From Ideonella sp. (GTDB lineage: Bacteria > Pseudomonadota > Gammaproteobacteria > Burkholderiales > Burkholderiaceae_C), in NCBI GenBank assembly GCA_016721465.1, contig JADKIA010000004.1, positions 824,508-888,507 on the forward strand: DNA of 64,000 nt, in the 5' to 3' direction. Under the pieces are notes generated by a model. It searched no databases. It was given only the letters and a program-made list of their open reading frames with translations, and was not told where the DNA came from. Made by a program: the position numbers and the translations under genes. Every line of letters begins with the position of its first letter. The stretch's first letter is position 1. Of the stretch, positions 56,195 to 64,000 are shown one piece after another.

Positions 56195-58705
56195 ATGAAA
56201 CTCAATGACCTTCCCAAGATCGATGCGGCGCTCGCGCCGCAAGCCATCTCGACCGATGTCCTGCTCGAGAAGTACGCCAAGGGCACCGAGTCCTCGGCCG
56301 AAGACATCCACCACCGCGTCAGTCTCGCGCTCGCCGCGGTCGAACAGCCGGCAGAGCAGGAAACTTGGCAGGCCCGGTTCCTCGCGGCCCTGGCCCGCGG
56401 CTTCATCCCCGCCGGCCGCATCAACTCTGCCGGTGGCACCGACATCCGGGCCACGCTGATCAACTGCTTCGTGCAGCCGGTCGGCGACAGCGTCTCCGAA
56501 GACGTGGCCGGCAAGCCCAGCATCTACAAGGCGCTGGCGCAGGCGGCAGAAACCATGCGTCGCGGTGGCGGCGTCGGCTACGACTTCAGCCGCATCCGCC
56601 CACGGGGTGCGATGGTCAAGGGCACGCACTCGAACGCCTCCGGGCCGGTGAGCTACATGCGTGTCTTCGACCGCTCCTGCGAGACGGTCGAGTCGGCCGG
56701 CGCGCGCCGCGGTGCCCAGATGGGCGTCCTGCGCTGCGACCACCCCGACCTCGACGAGTTCATTCACGCCAAGGACGACAACGGGCTGGCGAACTTCAAC
56801 ATCTCGGTCGGCGTCACGGATGCGTTCATGCAGGCCGTCGAAGACGACGCCGAATTCGAACTGGTGCACCCGGCGCAACCGGGTGCGGCCCTGATCGAGC
56901 AAGGCGCCCACCAGCGCCCGTCCGACGGCCTGTGGGTCTACCGCACGGTCCGTGCCCGTGCGCTGATGAACGACATCGTGCACGCCACCTACGACCATGC
57001 CGACCCCGGCGTAGTGTTCCTGGATCGCATGAACCAGGAGAACAACCTCTGGTACGTCGAGGTGATCGAGGCGACGAACCCCTGCAGCGAGCAATCGCTG
57101 CCCGACTACGGCTGCTGCTGCCTCGGCTCCATCGACCTCACGCGGTTCGTCGAGCGGGCCTTCGAGTCCGATGCCGGCTTCGACTGGACGGGATTCAAGG
57201 ACGTGGTCCGCACCGCCGTGCGCATGCTGGACAACGTGCTCGAGGTGACCTGGTGGCCGCTGCCCGAGCAGCGCCGCGAAGCCATGGCCAAGCGCCGCAT
57301 CGGCCTGGGCTTCCTGGGCCTGGGCAGCGCGCTGGTGATGCTCGGCATCCGCTACGACTCCGAACAGGGGTTGGCCTTCGGTGCCGCAGTGGCGCAGGCG
57401 ATGCGGGACGAGGCGTACCGCGCTTCGGTCGATCTGGCCGTCGAGAAGGGGGCGTTTCCGGCGCTCGATGCGGAGCGCTACCTGCAGAGCGGGTTCGCCA
57501 GGCGCCTGCCCGACGACATCCGCAGCGCGGTGGCCGAACGCGGCATCCGCAACAGCCATCTGCTGTCGATCGCGCCCACGGGCACGATCGCACTGGCCTT
57601 CGCGGACAACGCGTCGAACGGCATCGAGCCGGCGTTCGCCTGGAGCTACACGCGCAGGAAGCGCATGGCCGACGGTTCGGCCCGGGAATACGCGGTCGAG
57701 GATCACGCCTACCGGCTATTCCGGGAGCGCGGCGGCGACAAGCTGTGCCTGCCCGCCGCATTCGTGTCCGCGCTGGACATGACGGCCGAACAGCACCTGC
57801 AGATGCTGGTGGCGGTGCAGCCGTTCATCGACTCGTCGATCTCCAAGACTGTGAACGTGCCCGCCGACTATCCGTTCGAGTCGTTCAGGGGCCTGTACAT
57901 GCAGGCCTGGAAGGCCGGGCTCAAGGGCCTGGCGACCTACCGACCGAACGCGGTCACGGGTGCGGTGCTGTCGGTCGACACAGCCACTGCGATCGATGCG
58001 GTGCCCGATGACGATCCGCTGGGCAGGCAGTTCGCCAGCCGTCCGGCGGGCGAACTCGAAGGCCTGACTTCCAAGGTCGAGTTCTGGACCGTGGAAGGCA
58101 AGAAGTCGGTCTACCTGACGGTCAACTTCGTGCAGGTGTCCGGCATCGTGGGCGGCCAACCGGTCGTGATCGAGCGGCCGGTCGAGTTCTTCGTGCCGGC
58201 CGGCCAGCGTGACGAGGGCCAGCAATGGATCTCGTCGAACATGCGGCTGCTGTCGATGGTCGCGCGCTCCGGTGCGTCGATCTCCAAGGCACTGGCCAAC
58301 ATGTGCGAAGTGGTCTGGGACAAGGGCCCCGTGCGCTGCGGCTTCGTGACCAGGGAGGACGGCGCGCAGGCGCCGCGCTTCCACGACTCCGAGGTTGCAG
58401 CCATCGGACATGCGCTGCAGCAGATCCTCGCACGACGCGGTTTCCTGGACAGCCTGGGCAACCAGGTGCCGGTGGCCGCGCTGGCGCGTCGGTTGGCGGC
58501 GCGGGATCAAGCATCGACGGAAGCAACAGTTCCGGGCAGGTTGGCAGCCGCTACTGCGCAAGCCGGGGTCGAGAACTCGAACCTGGCGAACGTCGCGAAT
58601 CTGAGCAGCGGCAAGAAGTGCCCCGAGTGCGGCGCGCACGCGCAGCACAAGGTCGACGGCTGCCTGCGATGCGCGAACTGCCACCACATCGGCAGCTGCG
58701 GCTGA
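56195..58705 (+). CDS. nrdJ: Adenosylcobalamin-dependent (class II) ribonucleotide reductase
   Basis: This 836-residue enzyme makes deoxyribonucleotides using B12. The active-site region NPCSEQSLPDYGCCCLGSID has the catalytic cysteine and glutamate; the partner cysteines include LINCFVQPVGD. The fold continues with NSHLLSIAPTGTIAL. The C-terminus ends with a zinc-ribbon (KCPECGAH...CLRCANC), as in many NrdJ proteins. Start at 56195 after CAGGAG. In this setting it is part of a conjugative element, not the chromosomal NrdAB, and probably secures dNTP supply for element replication after transfer (inference). Confidence 0.92.
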   Translation: MKLNDLPKIDAALAPQAISTDVLLEKYAKGTESSAEDIHHRVSLALAAVEQPAEQETWQARFLAALARGFIPAGRINSAGGTDIRATLINCFVQPVGDSVSEDVAGKPSIYKALAQAAETMRRGGGVGYDFSRIRPRGAMVKGTHSNASGPVSYMRVFDRSCETVESAGARRGAQMGVLRCDHPDLDEFIHAKDDNGLANFNISVGVTDAFMQAVEDDAEFELVHPAQPGAALIEQGAHQRPSDGLWVYRTVRARALMNDIVHATYDHADPGVVFLDRMNQENNLWYVEVIEATNPCSEQSLPDYGCCCLGSIDLTRFVERAFESDAGFDWTGFKDVVRTAVRMLDNVLEVTWWPLPEQRREAMAKRRIGLGFLGLGSALVMLGIRYDSEQGLAFGAAVAQAMRDEAYRASVDLAVEKGAFPALDAERYLQSGFARRLPDDIRSAVAERGIRNSHLLSIAPTGTIALAFADNASNGIEPAFAWSYTRRKRMADGSAREYAVEDHAYRLFRERGGDKLCLPAAFVSALDMTAEQHLQMLVAVQPFIDSSISKTVNVPADYPFESFRGLYMQAWKAGLKGLATYRPNAVTGAVLSVDTATAIDAVPDDDPLGRQFASRPAGELEGLTSKVEFWTVEGKKSVYLTVNFVQVSGIVGGQPVVIERPVEFFVPAGQRDEGQQWISSNMRLLSMVARSGASISKALANMCEVVWDKGPVRCGFVTREDGAQAPRFHDSEVAAIGHALQQILARRGFLDSLGNQVPVAALARRLAARDQASTEATVPGRLAAATAQAGVENSNLANVANLSSGKKCPECGAHAQHKVDGCLRCANCHHIGSCG

Positions 58706-58745
58706 CACCCATGCGGCATCCATGCGGGCTGCAGCAGCACGGGCA

Positions 58746-58765
58746 CGGCGACGACACCGTCGCCG
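58746..58765 (+). repeat. GCGAC/GTCGC leader hairpin, copy 2
   Basis: CGGCGAC (58746-58752) and GTCGCCG (58759-58765) enclose the loop GACACC, 53 bases before the primase start. The stem is identical to copy 3. Confidence 0.5.
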
Positions 58766-58817
58766 GGCCTGTGGCAGCACCGCAGCGGTGTGACATCAAC
58801 ATCGAAGCGAGGACATC

Positions 58818-59856
58818 ATGAACGATGATTTCGAATCGCGCGTCAGGGACCTCAAGGCCCGCGCGCATGGTCACTGGACCCCATTGCTCGGGGCGCTGGG
58901 CGTCGACGAGCGCATCCTCAACGGCAGGAACCAGCCCTGCCCGCTGTGTGGCGGCACCGACCGCTTCCAGTACACCGACAAGTTCGGCGAAGGCAACTAC
59001 CACTGCCGCTCGTGCGGTGCCGGTGGCGGCCTGAAGCTGGCTCAAGGCGCGCTGGGGCTGAAGTTCGGCGAACTGCTCGCCCGCCTGGAAAGGCAGCTGG
59101 GCGCCGTGCGCGCCACGACGGCGCAGTTGCCCGGCGGCCCGTCGCCGGAGAAGATGAAGCGTCTGTGCCAGCACATCTGGCACGAAGCCAGGCCCGTCAC
59201 ACAGGGCGACGAGGTGGACCGCTACCTGCGCAACCGCGGGCTGCAGTTGTCCGCCTACCCGCGCACGCTGCGCTTCCATCCGGCGCTGGGCTATTTCGAG
59301 AAGCCGGCCGGGCAGCAGCGGTCGAAGAAGATCGCCGAGTACCCGGCGATGCTGGCCGTTGTGCAGGGCAGCGACGGACATGCCGTCACCCTGCACCGAA
59401 CCTACCTGCGGGACGGTCGCAAGGCGCTGGGCGCGCAGTCGCGCAAGGTGCTGTCGTCCGGCATCAATGGCGCCGCAGTCAGGGCTTTTCGAGGCAGGCG
59501 ACGAACTTGCCGTGGCCGAAGGCATCGAGACGGCGCTGGCGGTGCACCTGAGCACCGGCAAGCCGGTCTGGGCCGCCCTGAACTGCGGGAACCTGGAGAA
59601 GCTCTGGATCCCGGACCCGGTCGCCCGCGTCTGCATCTACGCGGACAACGACGCCAACGCCGAGTTCGACGGCCAGGCCTCGGCCTATGCCCTGGCGCAC
59701 CGCCTGAAACGCGACGCCAGGAAGCTAGGGGGCGCCAATCCGGATCAACCGGATCGCCCGACCCGCGAGGTCCAGGTGTTCGTCCCCAGACAGGACGGCA
59801 CCGACTGGGCCGACATCTGGCTCGCCCGCCTCGCCACCTCGAGGCGAGCGGCATAG
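58818..59856 (+). CDS. P4-type primase/TOPRIM protein, frameshifted
   Basis: The N-terminal zinc-binding domain (CPLCGGTDRFQY...YHCRSCGAGGG, residues about 40-70) is that of P4-family primases. A middle domain and a TOPRIM domain follow (AVAEGIETALAVHLSTG with the glutamate, then CIYADNDANAEFDG with the DxD). The frame breaks near 59480-59484: removing one G from AGGGCTTTTC joins GAAVR to LFEAGDELAVAEG. The corrected length is about 345 residues. It probably primes replication of the element. No helicase domain is attached. Confidence 0.8.
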
Positions 59857-59955
59857 CCATTTCCAGGGCGGCGTGGGGTTCCTGTCGTAGCAGACAGCCC
59901 ATGCCGCCCCTCTTCAGTGGGCCTGCCCCGGCGGACCCAGCGACGAGGGTTCCGA

Positions 59956-59982
59956 TTTCCCGACTGGCAGCTGCCGCACCAG
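59956..59982 (+). repeat. Covarying hairpin element, copy 3
   Basis: TTTCCC (59956-59961), then CTGG (59964-59967) pairs with CCAG (59979-59982). The innermost C-A pair is unformed and the 9-base loop is AGCTGCCGC. It lies 163 bases before the DUF932 start. Confidence 0.6.
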
Positions 59983-60018
59983 GCCGCACACGCGGCGCAA
60001 GCAGCACACGAATCCCGA

Positions 60019-60038
60019 CGGCGACCCTGGCGTCGCCG
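60019..60038 (+). repeat. GCGAC/GTCGC leader hairpin, copy 3
   Basis: CGGCGAC (60019-60025) and GTCGCCG (60032-60038) around CCTGGC; the same stem as the copy before the primase gene. Confidence 0.5.
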
Positions 60039-60078
60039 TACATCCCGGCCCGGCTTGTCCTTGCGGACATCCCGGACC

Positions 60079-60102
60079 ACCACCCCGCGGGGACGCAGCC
60101 CC
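60079..60102 (+). repeat. GC-rich CACCCC leader repeat, copy 3
   Basis: CCACCCC... begins a region with CCCCGCGGGG (60083-60092) and a GGGG/CCCC stem (60089-60102), about 44 bases before the DUF932 start. The sequence ACCCCGCGGGG is shared with copy 1. Confidence 0.5.
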
Positions 60103-60145
60103 AGCAGGGGCGATGGCGTCACCGCTTTTCATCTGGAGCATTTCC

Positions 60146-61210
60146 ATGAAGAACGGACGTTCCCTGGTTGCCCTGGCAACCGAACTCGAGCGCCAACTGG
60201 CCAGCAAGCGCGACATGATCGTGCCCACCGGCCTGATGCACCACGAGACCGCTGCCGACGGCAGCACCCGCATCCGCGTCGAGACGCCGGACGGCATGAA
60301 GACGTATCCCACCACGGAACTCTTCCGCCGCCAGGTGGCCGACAAGCTGAAGATCCCGTTCGCCTACTTCGAGCGCATGCGCAACGAGCAGGCGCCGCTG
60401 CTCGACCGCAACGTCGACACCTGGCTGCACCACGAGCCGGAACTGCGCATGGTGCGCACCCTGGACGGCCAGGCGCGCGCCTTCCTGTCGGACCGCTACC
60501 GCCGGCTCGACAACTACGACCTGTGCGAGCACGTGCTGCCGATGCTGCAGCGCCTGCCCGACGCCAGGTTCGAATCCACCGAGCTCACGCCGACGCGCCT
60601 TTACCTGAAGGTGGTGACGCCGCGCGTGCAGATCGAGATCCAGCCCGGCGACATCGTCCAGGCCGGCGTGGTGATCAGCAATTCCGAGGTGGGCCAGGGC
60701 ACGCTCTCGGTCCAGCCGCTGGTCTACCGCCTGATCTGCCGCAACGGCCTGATCGCGGCCGACCGCGCGATGCGCAAGACGCACGTGGGCCGCATGAGCG
60801 ATGCGTCCTCCGACGAAGTCACGGTGTTCAGGGACGACACGCTGCAGGCCGAGGACAAGGCCTTCTTCCTCAAGGTCCGCGACGTGGTCGAGGCCGCCGT
60901 GTCGGAAGCGACCTTCCAGCAGATCGCCGAGAAGATGCGCCGCACGATGGGCATCCGCCTGAAGGGCGACCCGGTGCGGACCATCGAGGTCGTCGGGACG
61001 CGCTACCTCCTCAACGAGGGCGAGCGGTCCGGCCTGTTGCGCCACCTGATCGAAGGCGGCGACCTCTCGGCCTACGGCCTGGTCAACGCCGTGACGCACT
61101 TCGCCCAGGACGTGGACGACTACGACCGCGCCACCGAGTTCGAGGCACTGGGCGGCAGGCTGCTCGAGCAATCGAAGGCCGAATGGGACACGCTCGCGGA
61201 AGCGGCGTGA
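60146..61210 (+). CDS. DUF932 family protein
   Basis: This 354-residue protein fits DUF932: LKIPFAYFERMRNE, RAFLSDRYRRLDNYDLCEHV, GDIVQAGVVISNSEVGQGTL and LVYRLICRNGLIAAD. The family is frequent in phages, plasmids and conjugative elements. Its role is unknown, possibly in replication or in shielding the element from host defences. The start at 60146 follows a GGAGCA-type site. It ends the run of rightward cargo genes before a promoter-like spacer. Confidence 0.85.
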   Translation: MKNGRSLVALATELERQLASKRDMIVPTGLMHHETAADGSTRIRVETPDGMKTYPTTELFRRQVADKLKIPFAYFERMRNEQAPLLDRNVDTWLHHEPELRMVRTLDGQARAFLSDRYRRLDNYDLCEHVLPMLQRLPDARFESTELTPTRLYLKVVTPRVQIEIQPGDIVQAGVVISNSEVGQGTLSVQPLVYRLICRNGLIAADRAMRKTHVGRMSDASSDEVTVFRDDTLQAEDKAFFLKVRDVVEAAVSEATFQQIAEKMRRTMGIRLKGDPVRTIEVVGTRYLLNEGERSGLLRHLIEGGDLSAYGLVNAVTHFAQDVDDYDRATEFEALGGRLLEQSKAEWDTLAEAA

Positions 61211-61475
61211 GCCCGGATGTGCCGGTCCTGCGTGACCGGCGCACCGAAGTCAGAACCTCGCGGGACGCCAGCCCATCAAAGGGTTGGTGTCCCGTATTTT
61301 TACATTTTTCGTTAACAAGTGATCATGCGACGCCTCAAGTATTTGGACGCTTCTTGTCGTTACATTGCTGATACAAGACACTCGCCGGCAGTCGGTTTCG
61401 GGTTCATGCATCCATGCTCGCCGTACACTCGCCGACGGTTTCCCGACCTCCAGGACCAGCAGAAGAGTCCAACAC
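61211..61475. other. AT-rich spacer, probable promoter of the regulatory genes
   Basis: No gene is seen. The stretch 61290-61380 is much richer in A+T than its surroundings (for example GTATTTTTACATTTTTCG), as expected of a promoter. No single -35/-10 pair stands out enough to name. Confidence 0.4.
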
Positions 61476-62319
61476 ATGGATCAAGATTCCGGTTCCAGCG
61501 AGCCCAGACTGCCCATCTCGAAGGCGATCCTCGCCGTCCTCGACAGGCATGCGGTTCCCGAGAGGCAGCGGCTGGCGACGCTCCAGGCCGCCGTTGAAAT
61601 GTCCTACCAGCAGGTGCGCCGACGGATGACGGGTGAAAGCCCGTGGAACGTCGACGAGATCAAGCGACTCGCCTCGCACTTCGGCGAACCGCTGTTCGGG
61701 CTGCTTGCAACGCTCGTCGACGACGTGGGCCATCAGGCGACGCTGCATCTCGGTGGCGTCGCGCTCCCCTGTTCGATCTGGCTCGGCCCGCAGGCGCCAC
61801 CCAAGACACGCATCGGCCCCTCGTCGCCGTCGCTGGGGAGTCGGCCGACCACTGGAACGTCGTGCCGCTGCGGAGGCCGGCGAGCGCCAGGCCCACGAGA
61901 TCAAGCGGCTCATCTTTGAGGCGGCGCCCCCCAGGCGCGTGGCCATCGTTGACGACGACGACGACCTGGCAGCCAGCATCGTCCAGTTCCTGCGCGAGAA
62001 GGGGCTCGACGCGATCTCGTACCGGACAGGCGAGAACCTCCTGGCTGCCCTTGAGACCTCGCGTTTCGACGGCTTCATCCTCGACTGGATGCTGGGTGAG
62101 GGCAACATCAGGGATCTGCTGCCCGCGGTGCGGACTAGAAGTCCGGGTGCGCCCATCATCATCCTAACCGGCCAGATCAAGGCGGGAGGCGCCCAGGAAG
62201 ACGAGCTGGAATCGACGCTCGCCGCCTACCGTGCGCAGCTGTACGAGAAGCCGACCCGCATGCTGAGCCTCTTCACCGCGCTCGACCTGGGCTTCGAACC
62301 CGCCCCGCGCGCTGGCTGA
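61476..62319 (+). pseudogene. HTH plus receiver-domain regulator, frameshifted
   Basis: The N-terminus (LAVLDRHAVPERQRLATLQA, then MSYQQVRRRMTGESPWNVDE) is an XRE-like helix-turn-helix. The C-terminus is a receiver domain with VAIVDDDDDLAAS, phospho-site in FILDWMLGEG, and ILTGQ. Between them the frame changes twice: near 61800-61815 (before RPLVAVAGESADHWNVVPL, which lies in a third frame) and near 61863-61870 (before AEAGERQAHEIKRLIFE). This unusual DNA-binding-first, receiver-last order suggests a regulator of the element. Either the gene is broken or the sequence has two errors. Confidence 0.65.
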
Positions 62320-62359
62320 GTCGGTACTGCGCGACTCGACTTGGCCAACCACCAAGCAC

Positions 62360-62400
62360 CCCTGCCGCGCCCTGCCGGCCTGCCCGGTCTCGCGGCAGGG
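62360..62400 (+). terminator. Large hairpin, possible terminator
   Basis: A 10-base perfect stem, CCCTGCCGCG with CGCGGCAGGG, encloses a 21-base loop. It is 40 bases after the receiver gene stop. A TTTTT run follows only 22 bases later, so termination is not certain. Confidence 0.45.
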
Positions 62401-62424
62401 CGCCTGCGTCCAGCGATCTAGTTT

Positions 62425-62476
62425 TTGACAGTGTGTAAGCTAATCATTGACATTTTACGGTCCACATGATTACGCT
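62425..62476 (+). promoter_or_regulatory. Tandem TTGACA motifs upstream of the FlhD-like gene
   Basis: Two TTGACA boxes (62425-62430 and 62447-62452) are 22 bases apart in AT-rich DNA. The second has TACGCT 18 bases downstream as a weak -10. They may be overlapping promoters or a direct-repeat operator. Confidence 0.4.
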
Positions 62477-62574
62477 ATTCGTCAAGTCGGCAACGTACAG
62501 CGAACGCCGGCCTGACGCGGTGGCCATCCCGCTCCCGCGTCGACCCGCCAGTCGGCAGACCGGGAGTGAGCACC

Positions 62575-62904
62575 ATGGCCTCATCACCTCTCAATGACGT
62601 CCAGCACGCCAACTTCATCATCCTCAGCCTGATCCGCGATGCCGCGCGGGCGGACCCCGGCACGGCCTGCTGCCGCTTCGGGATGACGCTCGCGCAGTTG
62701 AAGGCGATCAGCGACTTGCCGCCGGACGGGGTCATGGCCATCGTCACCGGCATGGGCAACGAGGCCCTGTTCTTTCCGCGCGAGGATCTCGACCGCCTGC
62801 TCCAGTTGCCGCCCGCGGTGTCGGCGGTGCTCGTGTCGGCGACCGCGCGCCTGCCGGCCGCCCGGGGAGCGAAGAGCGCGGCGCAACGATCGGCTTCGGC
62901 GTGA
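62575..62904 (+). CDS. FlhD-like transcriptional activator of the element
   Basis: This 109-residue protein resembles FlhD: a helical dimerisation part (LNDVQHANFIILSLIRDAAR), then CCRFGMTLAQLKAISDLPPD as the DNA-contacting segment. GGGAG precedes the ATG at 62575. Its stop overlaps or nearly touches the next gene, which is FlhC-like, so the pair mirrors flhDC. In SXT-like elements (SetDC) and IncC plasmids (AcaDC) such pairs switch on transfer genes. That role is likely here, not flagellar control. Confidence 0.7.
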   Translation: MASSPLNDVQHANFIILSLIRDAARADPGTACCRFGMTLAQLKAISDLPPDGVMAIVTGMGNEALFFPREDLDRLLQLPPAVSAVLVSATARLPAARGAKSAAQRSASA

Positions 62905-62928
62905 AGCGCCTGGCCGCGGGGCACGCTC

Positions 62929-63463
62929 GTGGTGGCGGTTGTGGCAAGGGCGGACACACGGATCAGGTCGCTGGAGACCGCGCGCGAGTGCGTGCGTCTC
63001 GGAGCCAGGCAGCGCACGATCGCCTTGCTCACGGGCCTGCCGACGAGCTTCATCTTCCACAACATCTACGACGCGGAACATCTGCCGCCACGAGGGCGCC
63101 CGCCCTATACCGAGGACTTCATCTACCGGTGCTCTCTCAGGGTGCAGGCCGAGGTCGGCATGTTCGCGACCAAGTACCGCCTGCTCACCGCCGAAGGCAT
63201 TGCGCCCGCCCAGGCCCTGATCACCGCGTTCAGGCACTACAGGTCGGTTGTCCACCAGCCATCGTTCTCGTTCGACGAGGCGTTCTTCGTCGTCTCCAAC
63301 CTCGACGGCATCTGGGCCGCTTCCATCCGTACCCTCGAACTCGCCGCCTGCCGCCGTTGCGGCCGCCTTCACCTGCTCCCGCACGGTGCCGCGCCGGCGG
63401 TGGCCGGTTGTCCCTATTGCCGACCCCACCGTACGGAACGCGCGCCGGCGCGTGGGCGGCCGC
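62929..63463 (+). CDS. FlhC-like transcriptional activator, first copy
   Basis: From a GTG at 62929 the frame reads RIRSLETARECVRLGARQRT, LLTGLPTSFIFHNIYDAEHL, PPRGRPPYTEDFIYRCSLRV and ends with a zinc-type cysteine set, CRRCGRLHLL...GCPYCRPH. This matches the FlhC layout (HTH-like N-terminus, four cysteines near the C-terminus). The frame has no stop before the window end, but the conserved part ends near 63430 and a second FlhC-like start (63464) follows in another frame. The end given is therefore only the limit of the recognisable domain. Confidence 0.6.
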
Positions 63464-64000
63464 ATGCGGATCACGGCGCCAGCATCAGGCACCGACGCAG
63501 AAGCGGTGACGGTCCCTGCTGCACTGGAGGCCCAGATCCGATCCCTGCGCACCGAGCGCATGTTCGAACAGCTGGGCGCGCATCCGCGTGTGGTGGCCAC
63601 ACTCACCGGCGAGTCAGCGTCGTCCGACAGGAGGGCATCGTCGCGCCATCGCGAGGGGCCAACGCACGTCGGACGAGCGGTCAATCTGATCCGCTGGGGT
63701 GTCGCGGTCAAGACGGTCCAGCGCGCGCAGTTCTCGCTGGTCGCGACCGCCTACACCCGTCTGCTTGCCGCCGACTTCGAACCCGCGGACGCGGTCCGGG
63801 CCGCATTCGTCCACGTCTCCGCCATGTTCCCGACGGTGGAGCCGCTGTCCTTCGACCGCTGCTTCGAGGTCATCTCGATGTTCGATGCCCGCTGGGGCGC
63901 AGCCGAGCCCTCGTTCGACCTGCTGTCATGTCCCAAGTGCCACGCCGGTTTTCTTGCCAGTCGCACGGACAGGGAGCGGCCCCACTGCCCGTTCTGCGCG
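63464..64000 (+). CDS. FlhC-like protein, second copy (runs off the right edge)
   Basis: From an ATG at 63464 (MRITAPASGTDAEAVTVPAA) the frame reads AQIRSLRTERMFEQLGAHPR, AVNLIRWGVAVKTVQRAQFS, YTRLLAADFEPADAVRAAFV and a four-cysteine set LLSCPKCHAGFLAS...HCPFCA at the edge. The pattern repeats that of the first copy, including the spacing of helix-rich part and cysteines. The two copies are in frames one base apart with no stop between them. A single indel would fuse them into one two-domain protein; alternatively they are two overlapping genes. Confidence 0.5.
   Translation, partial: MRITAPASGTDAEAVTVPAALEAQIRSLRTERMFEQLGAHPRVVATLTGESASSDRRASSRHREGPTHVGRAVNLIRWGVAVKTVQRAQFSLVATAYTRLLAADFEPADAVRAAFVHVSAMFPTVEPLSFDRCFEVISMFDARWGAAEPSFDLLSCPKCHAGFLASRTDRERPHCPFCA

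Noticed and set aside
62575..64000. FlhDC-like genes as flagellar master regulators
   Set aside because: No flagellar gene is near, and the setting is a conjugative element. SetDC/AcaDC-like activators explain the similarity better.
1..64000. CRISPR arrays, rRNA genes, intact insertion sequences
   Set aside because: No regularly spaced repeats, no rRNA-like conserved stretches and no transposase motifs were found by eye.

Overview
The window is high-GC DNA from a betaproteobacterium, most likely a member of the Burkholderiales (Comamonadaceae or Sphaerotilaceae type). This rests on gene content and order: aceE-aceF beside a divergent histidine kinase/response regulator pair and folD-prlC, a phasin gene with TTGC/GCAA operators, a cysI-DUF934-cysH-cysD-cysN-cobA block with an APS-type reductase, and a thioredoxin-reductase-like ferredoxin-NADP reductase. 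No rRNA or other species-level marker is visible.

Bases 1-30,690 are ordinary chromosome. The layout is: pyruvate dehydrogenase E2 (cut by the window edge) and E1, with one frameshift in E1; a PAS-type two-component system; folD, prlC and a periplasmic glutaredoxin-like gene; a minus-strand run of MFS transporter, rmuC, 2-hydroxyacid dehydrogenase, NhaD-type antiporter, thioesterase and histone-deacetylase-like hydrolase; a phasin gene with promoter, two dyad operators and a terminator; a patatin-like lipoprotein; a complete sulfate-assimilation operon ending in siroheme synthesis; ferredoxin and its reductase; and a TonB-dependent receptor controlled by a clear TPP riboswitch. A tRNA-Asn gene and a terminator close this part.

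The tRNA-Asn is the likely attachment site of an island that runs past the right edge. A broken tyrosine-integrase fragment lies just inside it. Next comes a type 3 BREX phage-defence locus (31.5-48.1 kb) in the order brxR, brxF, brxC, three extra genes, pglX, brxHII, pglZ, brxA. Its left half is heavily damaged: frameshifts in brxR, brxF, brxC and pglX, and nonsense codons in pglX and an accessory gene. brxHII, pglZ and brxA are intact. Two of the inserted accessory genes look like toxins or nucleases: a HEPN-motif protein (R119-x4-H124) and a zinc metallopeptidase fused to a HicA-like domain. The methyltransferase gene is visibly richer in A+T than its neighbours.

From 51 kb to the end the genes match the accessory and replication part of an integrative conjugative element: an AcaB/DUF1845-like protein, several small unknown proteins, a GHKL ATPase, a class II ribonucleotide reductase, a P4-type primase/TOPRIM protein, a DUF932 protein, an HTH-receiver fusion, and FlhD- and FlhC-like activators with a second FlhC-like reading frame. 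The spacers here share repeated hairpins. The most striking is a three-copy element, TTTCCC followed by a stem whose outer pairs covary around a constant AGCTG-containing 9-base loop. It may be a structured RNA or an operator of the element.

All function calls come from reading motifs and gene order by eye; no database search was run.
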